From the NCBI GenBank assembly GCA_958295815.1, contig OY282374.1, positions 4,616,682 to 4,680,681 on the forward strand: a DNA stretch of 64,000 bases, in the 5' to 3' direction. Below are positions 26,831 to 34,470 of the stretch, in pieces. The stretch's first letter is position 1. Every line of letters starts with the position of its first letter. The position numbers and the translations under genes were made by a program. The notes below the pieces were generated by a model. The model searched no databases and was not told the origin of the DNA. It saw only the letters and a program-made list of their open reading frames with translations. Source of the stretch: Candidatus Poribacteria bacterium. GTDB lineage: Bacteria; Poribacteria; WGA-4E; WGA-3G.

Positions 26831-27724
26831 ATGATTGATCGTAACAAGCAAGAACAGGGACAGACAGAAGTCACTTACCAGACTCTTTCTGACTTTCTGC
26901 AAGGGACTCCCCCGAATCAATGGAGGCATATTTCAAATTTATCTGTGCCGCGAAATGTAAGTCCATACCCTAGTATTAGTGCGGAGATCAACACACCTGA
27001 TTTGAAACTTCATTGTTCACCTGATTTGTGCAATGGCGTTCGCTTTTTTCGTTGCGCTGAGGTATTTTCAAGCACAGGTACGTATTTAGAAAAAAATACT
27101 ACTAATTATTTGTATGTCACCTATCAATGTTCCAATTGCCAAACAACCCGAAAAGTGTATTCTTTGGCGGTGATACTTTTTGCAATTGAGCAACCCCACG
27201 GGATGTGTTGCAAGCTTGGTGAACTTCACCCATACGGCCCGCCCGTTCCTTCAAGACTTATCAAACTAATTGGCCCTGATAGAGATATTTTTCTAAAGGG
27301 GCGTAATTGCGAGAATCAGGGACTGGGTATAGGTGCTTTTACTTATTATCGACGGGTAGTGGAGAACCAAAAGAATAGGATTTTAGAGGAAATTGTCAAA
27401 GTATCTGAGAAAATCGGCGTGTCACAAGACAAAATCGATACATTAAGTCAAGCGATTAAAGAAACCCAATTCAGGAAAGCTCTTAAGATGGCAAAGGATG
27501 TCATGCCAGAAAGTCTACTGATTAATGGCCATAGCCCAATACTTTTGTTACACCACGCACTTAGTCGGGGTGTACACGAATTATCGGATGAGGAATGTCT
27601 AGAACTTGCCAGCACCGTTAGACTGGTTCTAGGCGAACTGTCTGAAAGGTTATCCGTTATCTTAAAAGACAAAGCAGAACTGACAGAAGCTATATCCACA
27701 TTAATGCATCATAAAAGTATCTAA
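26831..27724 (+). CDS. Unknown companion protein of the restriction-modification gene
   Basis: 297 aa, starting 15 nt after the restriction-modification gene. The N-terminal half carries Cys pairs that look like a small zinc site (CSPDLCNG, FFRCAEV, YQCSNCQTT, MCCKLG). The middle is a coiled-coil-like helix (ENQKNRILEEIVKVSEKIG). The C-terminal third, with ALSRGVHELSDEECLELAS, resembles helical modules seen in defence-associated or DUF4145-like proteins; that resemblance is from memory and weak. Position and spacing suggest an accessory to the R-M enzyme, such as a regulator, specificity helper or second defence effector. Confidence 0.5.
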   Translation: MIDRNKQEQGQTEVTYQTLSDFLQGTPPNQWRHISNLSVPRNVSPYPSISAEINTPDLKLHCSPDLCNGVRFFRCAEVFSSTGTYLEKNTTNYLYVTYQCSNCQTTRKVYSLAVILFAIEQPHGMCCKLGELHPYGPPVPSRLIKLIGPDRDIFLKGRNCENQGLGIGAFTYYRRVVENQKNRILEEIVKVSEKIGVSQDKIDTLSQAIKETQFRKALKMAKDVMPESLLINGHSPILLLHHALSRGVHELSDEECLELASTVRLVLGELSERLSVILKDKAELTEAISTLMHHKSI

Positions 27725-27780
27725 CGCCAATTCTGATTGATGATTCTTCTTAAAAGGATCTACTGTTTTTGATTATACCC

Positions 27781-27802
27781 GGTGCGGTTAGGAAACCGCA
27801 CC
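27781..27802. repeat. Perfect 9-bp palindrome (GGTGCGGTT/AACCGCACC)
   Basis: Arms at 27781-27789 and 27794-27802 with a 4-nt loop, between the defence genes and the leuC promoter. It matches the outer arm of the repeat at 22772-22831, so the two palindromes flank the restriction-modification locus. It may also terminate transcription. Confidence 0.6.
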
Positions 27803-27829
27803 TACCAGACTAGAGGCTCTCTATTTTAG

Positions 27830-27858
27830 TTGAATCTTCAAGGGGCATTGCGTATAAT
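27830..27858 (+). promoter_or_regulatory. leuC promoter
   Basis: TTGAAT (27830-27835), a 17-bp spacer, then a perfect TATAAT (27853-27858). The predicted start is near 27865, about 47 nt before the leuC ATG. I see no leader peptide with Leu codons. Confidence 0.65.
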
Positions 27859-27911
27859 TAATTCCGTTTTATTCTTCACAAGGACAAACAGGACAAAGGA
27901 AAAAGAAAAAT

Positions 27912-29315
27912 ATGAAAACACAAACAATGTATGAAAAAATATGGGAGACGCATCTTGTGCGCGCTTCCGCTGATGAGGTCCCGATTCTCTATATCGACAC
28001 GCACCTCGTTCACGAAGTCACATCCCCACAAGCGTTTGAGGGACTGAGGCTCAACAACCGAAAGGTACGTCGTCCTGATCTGACGTTCGCTACGATGGAT
28101 CACAACGTCCCAACAACAGATAGGTCGCTGCCTATTACCGACCTAATCGCAGCCAAGCAGATGGAAACGCTCGCTGAAAACTGCGCTGAGTTTGACATCC
28201 CACTCTACGACATCGATAGCCCTGAACAAGGGATCGTCCATGTCATCGGACCCGAACTCGGTATCACTCAACCCGGCAAGACCATCGTTTGCGGCGATAG
28301 CCATACCTCAACGCACGGCGCACTCGGCGCACTCGCCTTCGGTATCGGCACCAGCGAAATCGAGCATGTCCTCGCTACACAATGTCTCCTGCAACAAAAA
28401 TCGGAGACCTTTGAGATTCGGATCGACGGCATACTACCTTACGGTGTCACTGCGAAGGATATTATCCTCTCGATTATCGGACACATCGGTATTGATGGCG
28501 GTAACGGTGCTGTGGTTGAGTTCACAGGCTCCGCTATCCGTGCCTTGAGCATTGAGGAACGGATGACCGTTTGCAACATGTCAATTGAGGCAGGCGCCCG
28601 CGCCGGTATGATCGCACCTGATGATACGACCTACGAATACCTCGCTGGCAAACGTTTTGTCCCAAAAGATGAAGCATTTGATGCCGCAGTTGAAAACTGG
28701 AAGCAGCTCCCGACTGACGAAGGTGCAACTTACGATCGGACCCTGCAACTTGACGCAGCAGAAATCGCACCGCAGGTGACGTGGGGCACGAACCCGGGTA
28801 TGGTGACCGACGTAACAGGATGCGTGCCGGACCCATCGGCTATGGCGACAACCGACGAGAAAACTGCCACCGAACACGCCTTGGCATACATGGATCTCAA
28901 ACCGGGTACCCCGATGACGGATATCCCCGTAGACAGAGTCTTTATTGGTAGCTGCACGAACTCCCGTATCAGTGATTTACGGGCTGCTGCAGAGGTCGCG
29001 AAGGGCAGGAAAGTCGCAGAAACTGTCAGCGCGATGGTCGTCCCAGGTTCACAGGCGGTCAAACGTCAAGCGGAAGCGGAAGGACTCGACCAGATTTTCC
29101 GAGATGCAGGCTTTGAATGGCGTGAAGCAGGTTGTAGCATGTGCCTCGGTATGAATCCAGATACCCTAATGCCGGGTCAACGCTGTGCGAGCACATCAAA
29201 TCGGAATTTTGAAGGCAGACAGGGCAAAGGCGGACGCACACACCTTGTCAGTCCACAGATGGCTGCGGCAACAGCAGTCACAGGTCATTTCGTGGACATC
29301 CGAAAATTCCAATAA
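27912..29315 (+). CDS. leuC: 3-Isopropylmalate dehydratase, large subunit
   Basis: 467 aa. It isomerises 2-isopropylmalate to 3-isopropylmalate in leucine synthesis, using a 4Fe-4S cluster in a complex with LeuD. Cluster ligands are Cys348 (GSCTNSR), Cys408 and Cys411 (GCSMCLGMN). Other landmarks are DHNVPTTDR, CGDSHTSTHGALG and SNRNFEGRQGKGGRTHLVSP near the end. The length is normal for bacterial LeuC. It has its own promoter. LeuD follows, but with a small antitoxin-like gene in between. Confidence 0.97.
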   Translation: MKTQTMYEKIWETHLVRASADEVPILYIDTHLVHEVTSPQAFEGLRLNNRKVRRPDLTFATMDHNVPTTDRSLPITDLIAAKQMETLAENCAEFDIPLYDIDSPEQGIVHVIGPELGITQPGKTIVCGDSHTSTHGALGALAFGIGTSEIEHVLATQCLLQQKSETFEIRIDGILPYGVTAKDIILSIIGHIGIDGGNGAVVEFTGSAIRALSIEERMTVCNMSIEAGARAGMIAPDDTTYEYLAGKRFVPKDEAFDAAVENWKQLPTDEGATYDRTLQLDAAEIAPQVTWGTNPGMVTDVTGCVPDPSAMATTDEKTATEHALAYMDLKPGTPMTDIPVDRVFIGSCTNSRISDLRAAAEVAKGRKVAETVSAMVVPGSQAVKRQAEAEGLDQIFRDAGFEWREAGCSMCLGMNPDTLMPGQRCASTSNRNFEGRQGKGGRTHLVSPQMAAATAVTGHFVDIRKFQ

Positions 29316-29369
29316 GTTACAGTGGTATATGACAGTGTATCTCTCATCAAGGAAACTATGGAGGTAACA

Positions 29370-29576
29370 ATGGAGACCACCATCGTAAAAAAAATCAGGC
29401 AGCTTCCGCCCAAACTCCAAGAAGAAGTCATTGACTTCATTGATTCCCTACTATCCCAAAAAAACTCAAAACGGGAAAAAAAACCGAACTTGGAATGGAT
29501 TGGCGGCTTAAAAGCGTATCGGGACCAGTATACAGCCCTTGAACTTCAGAACAAAGCCTTAGATTGGAGAAAATAA
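29370..29576 (+). CDS. DUF2281-like small protein, possible orphan antitoxin
   Basis: 68 aa from the ATG at 29370, chosen because GGAGG lies 5 nt upstream; a longer frame from 29322 lacks such a site. The N-terminus (TIVKKIRQLPPKLQEEVIDFIDSLL) is the hallmark of DUF2281 proteins, which often pair with PIN toxins. No toxin gene adjoins it. It sits within the leu operon, ending 3 nt before leuD, so it is co-transcribed with leucine genes. The C-terminus (EWIGGLKAYRDQYTALELQ) is compatible with a toxin-binding tail. Confidence 0.65.
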   Translation: METTIVKKIRQLPPKLQEEVIDFIDSLLSQKNSKREKKPNLEWIGGLKAYRDQYTALELQNKALDWRK

Positions 29577-29579
29577 AAA

Positions 29580-30161
29580 ATGGATGCATTCAAAGAACAC
29601 GTTGGGCTTGTTGTCCCACTCGATCGGATTAATGTTGATACCGACCAAATTATCCCCAAGCAATTCCTAAAACGGATTGAGCGTACCGGCTTCGGTGAGT
29701 TTCTCTTTAACGATTGGCGTTACCTTGAAAATGGCGAGCCAAATCCAGAATTCGTGCTGAACCTACCGCGCTACGCTGGAGCGAGTATTCTTGTCGCTGG
29801 CGTGAACTTCGGTTGTGGCAGCTCCCGTGAGCATGCTCCATGGGCACTTCAACAGTACGGCTTCAAGGCGATTCTTGCCCCTTCGTTTGCCGACATCTTC
29901 CGTAACAACTGCTATAAAAATGGTATCCTCCCGATAGCCTTGCCAGCGGACGTTACCGCCTCGCTTAGTCAAGAGGCACACGACACCGAGGGATACCAGT
30001 TGATGATAGATCTTGAGCAACAATCGGTCATCTGTCCTGACGGCACGGCACACACTTTTGAAATCGGCGATTTTGAGAAGTATTGTCTGCTAAATGGACT
30101 CGATGAAATCGGTTGGACCTTGCAATTTGAGACGGATATTACCGCTTATGAAAATCGATAG
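29580..30161 (+). CDS. leuD: 3-Isopropylmalate dehydratase, small subunit
   Basis: 193 aa, the swivelling small subunit that completes the LeuC active site. Typical motifs are VPLDRINVDTDQIIPKQFLK near the start, the substrate-binding GCGSSREHAPWAL, and FADIFRNNCYKNGILPI. The length is normal. It starts 3 nt after the DUF2281-like gene and is the last leucine gene here; leuB and leuA are not in the window. Confidence 0.97.
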   Translation: MDAFKEHVGLVVPLDRINVDTDQIIPKQFLKRIERTGFGEFLFNDWRYLENGEPNPEFVLNLPRYAGASILVAGVNFGCGSSREHAPWALQQYGFKAILAPSFADIFRNNCYKNGILPIALPADVTASLSQEAHDTEGYQLMIDLEQQSVICPDGTAHTFEIGDFEKYCLLNGLDEIGWTLQFETDITAYENR

Positions 30162-30236
30162 GTTAGTTTTCTTAGTCGAGATCTACAGCAATCATTTTGA
30201 ACATTAATCGCGGTAAAATCAAGATGGAGGTAGAAA

Positions 30237-30497
30237 ATGGCACACTCAAAAAAGATAAGAGCGACATACAAAAATGGGGTAATTGAACCGTTAGACAAGA
30301 TTAATCTTCCTGAAGGACAAGCACTTGAGGTTGAAATCAAAGCACTTCCTTCTGTTACCGCTGAACTTTCTCGCGATCAAAAGAGGGAACTGATTCAGAA
30401 AATGCGTGGTTCAATGAGAGGCACATGGGGAAATACTGTTGAAGAAATTGATGCATACATCAAGTCAGAAAGGAAATCATGGGATCGAGAATTTTAG
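30237..30497 (+). CDS. DUF104 (AF2212-like) antitoxin
   Basis: 86 aa. The N-terminal KIRATYKNGVIEPLDKINLPEG is the diagnostic DUF104 signature (I-A-Y-N-G-I-P-L), a small beta-hairpin module fused to a longer helical tail (RDQKRELIQKMRGSMRG). These proteins pair with PIN toxins. GGAGG precedes the ATG. The gene overlaps the PIN toxin by 19 nt, showing translational coupling. Confidence 0.85.
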   Translation: MAHSKKIRATYKNGVIEPLDKINLPEGQALEVEIKALPSVTAELSRDQKRELIQKMRGSMRGTWGNTVEEIDAYIKSERKSWDREF

Positions 30498-30943
30498 ATC
30501 TTCGTTCAGTAGATTCCCAAGTATCATCAGTGTTATTGGATACCTCCATCCTTATATATTATCTTGAAGGAATTGAGCCATATTATCTCCTAGCAGAGGA
30601 AGTATTCAATGATATTGTTGATGAAAAGATTAGAGGTGTTATCTCGGCAATATCAATAACTGAATTCTTAACTAAACCGCTTGCGGATGGAAAAGTAACA
30701 GATGTTGAACGCTTTAAACGGTTTCTCGCTTCACTATCAATTCAAGTCCTTTCAGTTACCTACGAAATAGCAGAACAAGCGGCTAAACTCCGTTCGCAAT
30801 ATCCAAGTGTTCAAACTGCCGATGCTCTAATTGTTGCCACAGCATTAGAGAATGATTGCAATGTATTTGTCACTAATGACAAAGATCTGAAGAAGTTAGA
30901 GGCTTTCGGGTTAACAGTAATTATACTTAACGATTTCGTCTAA
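30479..30943 (+). CDS. PIN-domain ribonuclease toxin (VapC-like)
   Basis: 154 aa. PIN acids are visible in VLLDTSILIYYLEG (Asp ~21), SITEFLTKP (Glu), TADALIVATAL (Asp ~114) and VTNDKDLKKL (Asp). It probably cleaves tRNA or other RNA when freed from its DUF104 antitoxin. The ATG at 30479 lies inside the antitoxin gene. It is not a paralogue close to the PIN toxin at 2766-3173, which belongs to a different PIN subgroup. Confidence 0.85.
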   Translation: MGSRILDLRSVDSQVSSVLLDTSILIYYLEGIEPYYLLAEEVFNDIVDEKIRGVISAISITEFLTKPLADGKVTDVERFKRFLASLSIQVLSVTYEIAEQAAKLRSQYPSVQTADALIVATALENDCNVFVTNDKDLKKLEAFGLTVIILNDFV

Positions 30944-31090
30944 TTTTGCCAATAATGGAGGAAACTTAATACAATCATGATAGTTTCCTCCCCTGTTTTT
31001 AGTCCCCTATATCCACCTGTAATGCTATAGACCGAATTCCTTTCTTGGCAAATTAAGCAACCTTTTTCCGTTTCAGTCGTGTCACTGTAA

Positions 31091-31247
31091 ATAACCCAAG
31101 TGTCACCTATTTAAGACATAGCACCCCTCCGGGGTGCGGTTGCTTAAACATACCGTTTTCTATAGACATAACACCCCTCTGGGGTGGGGAAATTGCCGGC
31201 AAATCTTGTTGACAGGTCCAAAATTTACTAGTAGCGACTTGGGTTAT
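31091..31247. repeat. Intergenic element with 11-bp perfect terminal inverted repeats
   Basis: ATAACCCAAGT at 31091-31101 is matched by ACTTGGGTTAT at 31237-31247. Inside are two similar palindromes, GCACCCCTCCGGGGTGC and CACCCCTCTGGGGTG, each preceded by GACATA. The right end, from TCCAAAA through AGTAGCGACTTGGGTTA, closely resembles the sequence after the tandem repeat at 46812-46842, so the end is dispersed in the genome. It is probably a non-autonomous mobile repeat. The rest of 30944-31306 holds no gene. Confidence 0.6.
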
Positions 31248-31306
31248 AAATACAATTCTACTTTCTATTACCTTAAAATTGTTTAAAATTTAGTACAAGG
31301 AGCAAA

Positions 31307-32005
31307 ATGCCTTACAAAGCAGTTGTGTTTGATTTGTACGGCACATTGGTTGACAATTTCAGCAGCCGAGCATACGATCAAGTCCAAGAACAGATGGCAA
31401 AAACCCTCGATATTCCATACTCAAAATTCCGGCAAGTCATGTTGGAAACAATCAACGATAAATCCTCAGGTGGTTATCATGCTGTTGAAGACAATATACT
31501 TGAGATATGTCGTCGCTTAAATATTAAAGTGGATACAGCCGAAATTGAGCGGGCTGCCACTCTACATCATGAATTCTCAGAGAGCACACTCGTGATCGAG
31601 GCAAAGGTCTTAGAGGCATTAGATACACTGAAAGGTGGTGGTTTACTATTAGGACTTATCACCAATTGCAGACCGCCTATCCCATCTGTTTTCTCGCAGT
31701 TTTCGTTAGCCGAATACATCGACGTTTCCGTTTTCTCGTGTGAAGAACGGATTAGGAAACCATCGCAACGCATCTACCAGATAGCGTGTGAACGGCTGAA
31801 GGTTCAACCACAGGAGTGTCTTTATGTTGGAGATGGCAGCGGTGAAGAATTGACGGGTGCAGCAGCGGTCGGCATGCTACCCATACTAAAACGAGTCGAT
31901 TTAGCGGATGTCTATGACTCACACCGACCGGAAGTAGAAAACTGGCAAGGCATCGTTATTGATGAAATCGCAGAACTGTGTGACATTGTGTCTGAGTTAG
32001 TGTGA
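31307..32005 (+). CDS. HAD-superfamily hydrolase, tandem copy 1
   Basis: A 232-aa haloacid-dehalogenase-type hydrolase (subfamily IA). Motif I is FDLYGTLV with the nucleophile Asp; the second acid is replaced by Tyr, as in haloacid dehalogenase itself. A helical cap follows, then motif II LITNC, motif III Lys in RKPSQRIY, and motif IV YVGDGSGEEL. Such enzymes act on phosphate esters or halo-acids; the substrate is unknown. AAGGAG lies 6 nt before the ATG. Its neighbour at 32195 is a same-length paralogue, and 70 nt at the 3' ends are identical. Confidence 0.85.
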   Translation: MPYKAVVFDLYGTLVDNFSSRAYDQVQEQMAKTLDIPYSKFRQVMLETINDKSSGGYHAVEDNILEICRRLNIKVDTAEIERAATLHHEFSESTLVIEAKVLEALDTLKGGGLLLGLITNCRPPIPSVFSQFSLAEYIDVSVFSCEERIRKPSQRIYQIACERLKVQPQECLYVGDGSGEELTGAAAVGMLPILKRVDLADVYDSHRPEVENWQGIVIDEIAELCDIVSELV

Positions 32006-32040
32006 TATTAAATGATTTGTTGAGTTTTACCGCGTTCAAA

Positions 32041-32177
32041 CTATAGTGAATTATATAATAAGTTGACACGTTTTCTGTAGGAGCGATCTCCGAATCGCGA
32101 CGAAACGACCTGAGCGTCGGGAATCGGAGTTCCCTCCTACAGTGTAAAGGGGCAAAGTAATTCTAAAATCTACCATA
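32041..32177 (-). repeat. MITE-like element, copy 3, inserted between the HAD paralogues
   Basis: 137 bp with the same ends as the elements at 44-170 and 38384-38511 but inverted. The right end, read on the minus strand, is TATGGTAGATTTTAGAATTA, and the left end is CTATAGTGAATTATATAATA. The interior is different: a long hairpin whose arms begin TGTAGGAG and end CTCCTACA. It ends 18 nt before the ATG of the next gene. Shared ends with different interiors suggest mobilisation in trans. Confidence 0.7.
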
Positions 32178-32194
32178 AATACCAAGAGGAAAAA

Positions 32195-32893
32195 ATGCCT
32201 TACAAAGCTGTAATATTCGATCTATACGGTACATTGGTTGGAAATTTCAGTCGTCAAGCGTATGATAAGGTTCAAGAGCAGATGGCAAAAATCCTCGGTG
32301 TTCCATTTCCAAAATTCTGGCAAACTATGGGAGAAACCATTAACGACAGGTCGTTAGGTGCTAACCGTTCGGTCGAAGAAAATATTATTGAAGTTTGTCG
32401 CCGTTTAGGCGTTAAACCAGATAGAACACAAATTGAAAAGATCGCCGCTTTGAGATATGAATACACGAGGCGTTCTATCATCCCTGAACGAGAGGTTCTG
32501 GAAGCATTGGGTCTGCTAAAACGCAACGGCTGGCTTATGGGACTTATTACCAACTGTAACGCCACCGTCCCAATGCTTTTTCCAGAATCTCCGTTAGCCC
32601 AATATATCAATGTCCCCGTTTTCTCTTGTGAAGAACACATCAAGAAGCCTTCACACCGCATTTATGAGATAGCGTGTGAACGACTGAAGGTCGAACCGCA
32701 AGAATGTATTTATGTTGGCGATGGGAGTAGCGAAGAATTGACGGCAGCGGCAGCGGTCGGAATGCTACCGATACTGAAACATGCCGATTTAACGGATGTC
32801 TACGATCCAGACCGACCAGAAGTAGAAAACTGGCAAGGCATCGTTATTGATGAAATCGCAGAACTGTGTGACATTGTGTCTGAGTTAGCGTAG
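32195..32893 (+). CDS. HAD-superfamily hydrolase, tandem copy 2
   Basis: 232 aa, a paralogue of the gene at 31307 with the same catalytic motifs: FDLYGTLV, LITNCNA, KKPSHRIY and YVGDGSSEEL. The proteins diverge in the cap domain (residues ~20-100) but share an identical C-terminal VENWQGIVIDEIAELCDIV. The copies match nucleotide for nucleotide over 31931-32000 and 32819-32888. The ribosome binding site (AGAGGAA) lies just after the inserted repeat. A selenoprotein N-like gene begins 31 nt downstream, so the two may be co-transcribed. Confidence 0.85.
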   Translation: MPYKAVIFDLYGTLVGNFSRQAYDKVQEQMAKILGVPFPKFWQTMGETINDRSLGANRSVEENIIEVCRRLGVKPDRTQIEKIAALRYEYTRRSIIPEREVLEALGLLKRNGWLMGLITNCNATVPMLFPESPLAQYINVPVFSCEEHIKKPSHRIYEIACERLKVEPQECIYVGDGSSEELTAAAAVGMLPILKHADLTDVYDPDRPEVENWQGIVIDEIAELCDIVSELA

Positions 32894-32924
32894 TTATACA
32901 TTGACTTAAATTAGGACTTGGAAA

Positions 32925-34469
32925 ATGAAGACGTTACCAAACAAAATTGCTCTCAATCTTGTTGAGGAAGCAGAAGTCTCTGTCAAAGGCTTTATTGCAC
33001 CGATCACATATAGCAAAAGCAACTGCCACATAGAGTGGGAGGCGTTGGCGAATTTGCGAGTTGCTGAGCCAAAAAAAGAACACTCAGTATCGGTTTTCGG
33101 AGCATTTCTTCCAGATAAACCTGTTTCGGTTGGAGATTACTGGCAGATTGACGACCAAGGCGCACTGACGTTGCTAAGGCAGCTTCAACCCAATCCGAAT
33201 CTGGATATGCATATTAATATAGGAGACTCGCGTGGATTGTGGGCATGCCTACGCGCTTACAATGACGCGTTCGCCGAGATTGTGTTCCGCATCCACGCGG
33301 AATTTGCCTTAACAGACGGTTGGTTCACACCCTCTCAGTTTGCCGGACAACTGGTTATCGACCGAATAAAAAAGCGGATCGCGTTTTTTCAGATGCGCGT
33401 TCCTGAAGGCACACTGTTCGATGTCAACTGGAAAAAACACAAAGACCGACTTGGCTTTAGTGAGGATCCTTATTTTAGTACAGATGGCGGCATTTGCCCG
33501 CAAATCGAACTCCGGACGGAAATACAAGCCTCAAATTCTGAATTCGCCGAACATATCACCCAAGAAGAAGCGGATCGGACGCTTATACAACGTTTCTACA
33601 AATCACAACAAATTAACTGGGTCCCACTCGAAGAGGCACTGGAAATAGCAGAAATACAACAAAAACCGATTCATGCGATCTCCATAGATGGACCACTCGC
33701 GGATGAGGCGTGCTGAGGGAGCGGCAAGAACTTGAGGGCAGTTGTCCTTTCCGACGAACGAATCATCGAATTTCTAAACGAAAATTTCATCAGCACATGG
33801 GTGCGTAATACCGATTTGAGACGGTTGCGGGATTCCGAAGGATTGGGCGGAATGCTGGCGTTGGCACGCACATTCGTTAGCAACAAATGGTGGAGAGGTC
33901 CAGTAGACGCCTGGATTATTTCGCCTGAACTTGAAGCGATAGGTCATGTAGCAGTTAATGAATACCTTGGAAACAACCGTCGTGAAGACGGAACTTTGGA
34001 GAGTCAGAATTACCACCTATTCCTCGCGGACGCCTTAGAAGGAAAGCTCCCTGGATTCGGTAATATTGTGCTTACGCCTGATCAGCCGTCACAACAGATA
34101 TTGGATGTTTTTCGGACCCCAGAACATGGTCATCAAGACTACACGGTGGTCGTAATTGATACCACAGCATTTGAAAGCAGTGGCACACTCACTATCGACA
34201 TTGAGGTGGGCAGTGAAAAGGCATATGGGGCATTCCATCTGCTTGATGCTGACCATAAACTTACCTATGATACTGTTCATAAACGTCCCGAAGGCATAAC
34301 GCTTGATGAATCATACGACATAGGCTGGTTCGATCCCGGTGAAATCGGGCAAATGACGCATCGTTTTGAGCGAGGACAAATCTTCAAATTGGCTGCTATG
34401 GGATGGGCATCTAACGAAAAAGGAAGTGTTAATGCTTTTCAGGCAAGAATTTCTGTAGAGGAAAATTAA
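32925..34469 (+). CDS. Selenoprotein N-like protein 1 (UGA at 33714 read as Sec264)
   Basis: The frame has one TGA (33714-33716) and otherwise runs 514 codons. Before the TGA: VFRIHAEFAL, WFTPSQFAGQLVID, VPEGTLFDVNW, CPQIELR, then PIHAISIDGPLADEAC. After it: GSGKNLRAVVLSDERIIEFL, then NENFISTWV. As I recall animal SELENON (SEPN1), it has FRIHAEF, WFSPAQFTGH, PQMELEA, LDDQSC-Sec-GSGRTLRE and LNESFISTW in the same order. The homology therefore spans the stop, and Cys-Sec sits where the thioredoxin-like redox centre is expected. There is no signal peptide, so it is cytosolic. About 110 C-terminal residues (ending NAFQARISVEEN) have no counterpart I recall in animals. A gene caller would split it at the TGA. 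Confidence 0.88.
33717..33750 (+). promoter_or_regulatory. Bacterial SECIS-like hairpin of SelN-like gene 1
   Basis: Immediately 3' of the TGA. Stem AACT/AGTT (33729-33732, 33740-33743), with one bulged T and a G-C pair, closes on the loop AGGG (33735-33738). The loop Gs lie 20-22 nt after the TGA, close to the GG at +19/+20 in the E. coli fdhF SECIS. It is expected to bind SelB carrying Sec-tRNA. Confidence 0.65.
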
Positions 34470-34470
34470 A

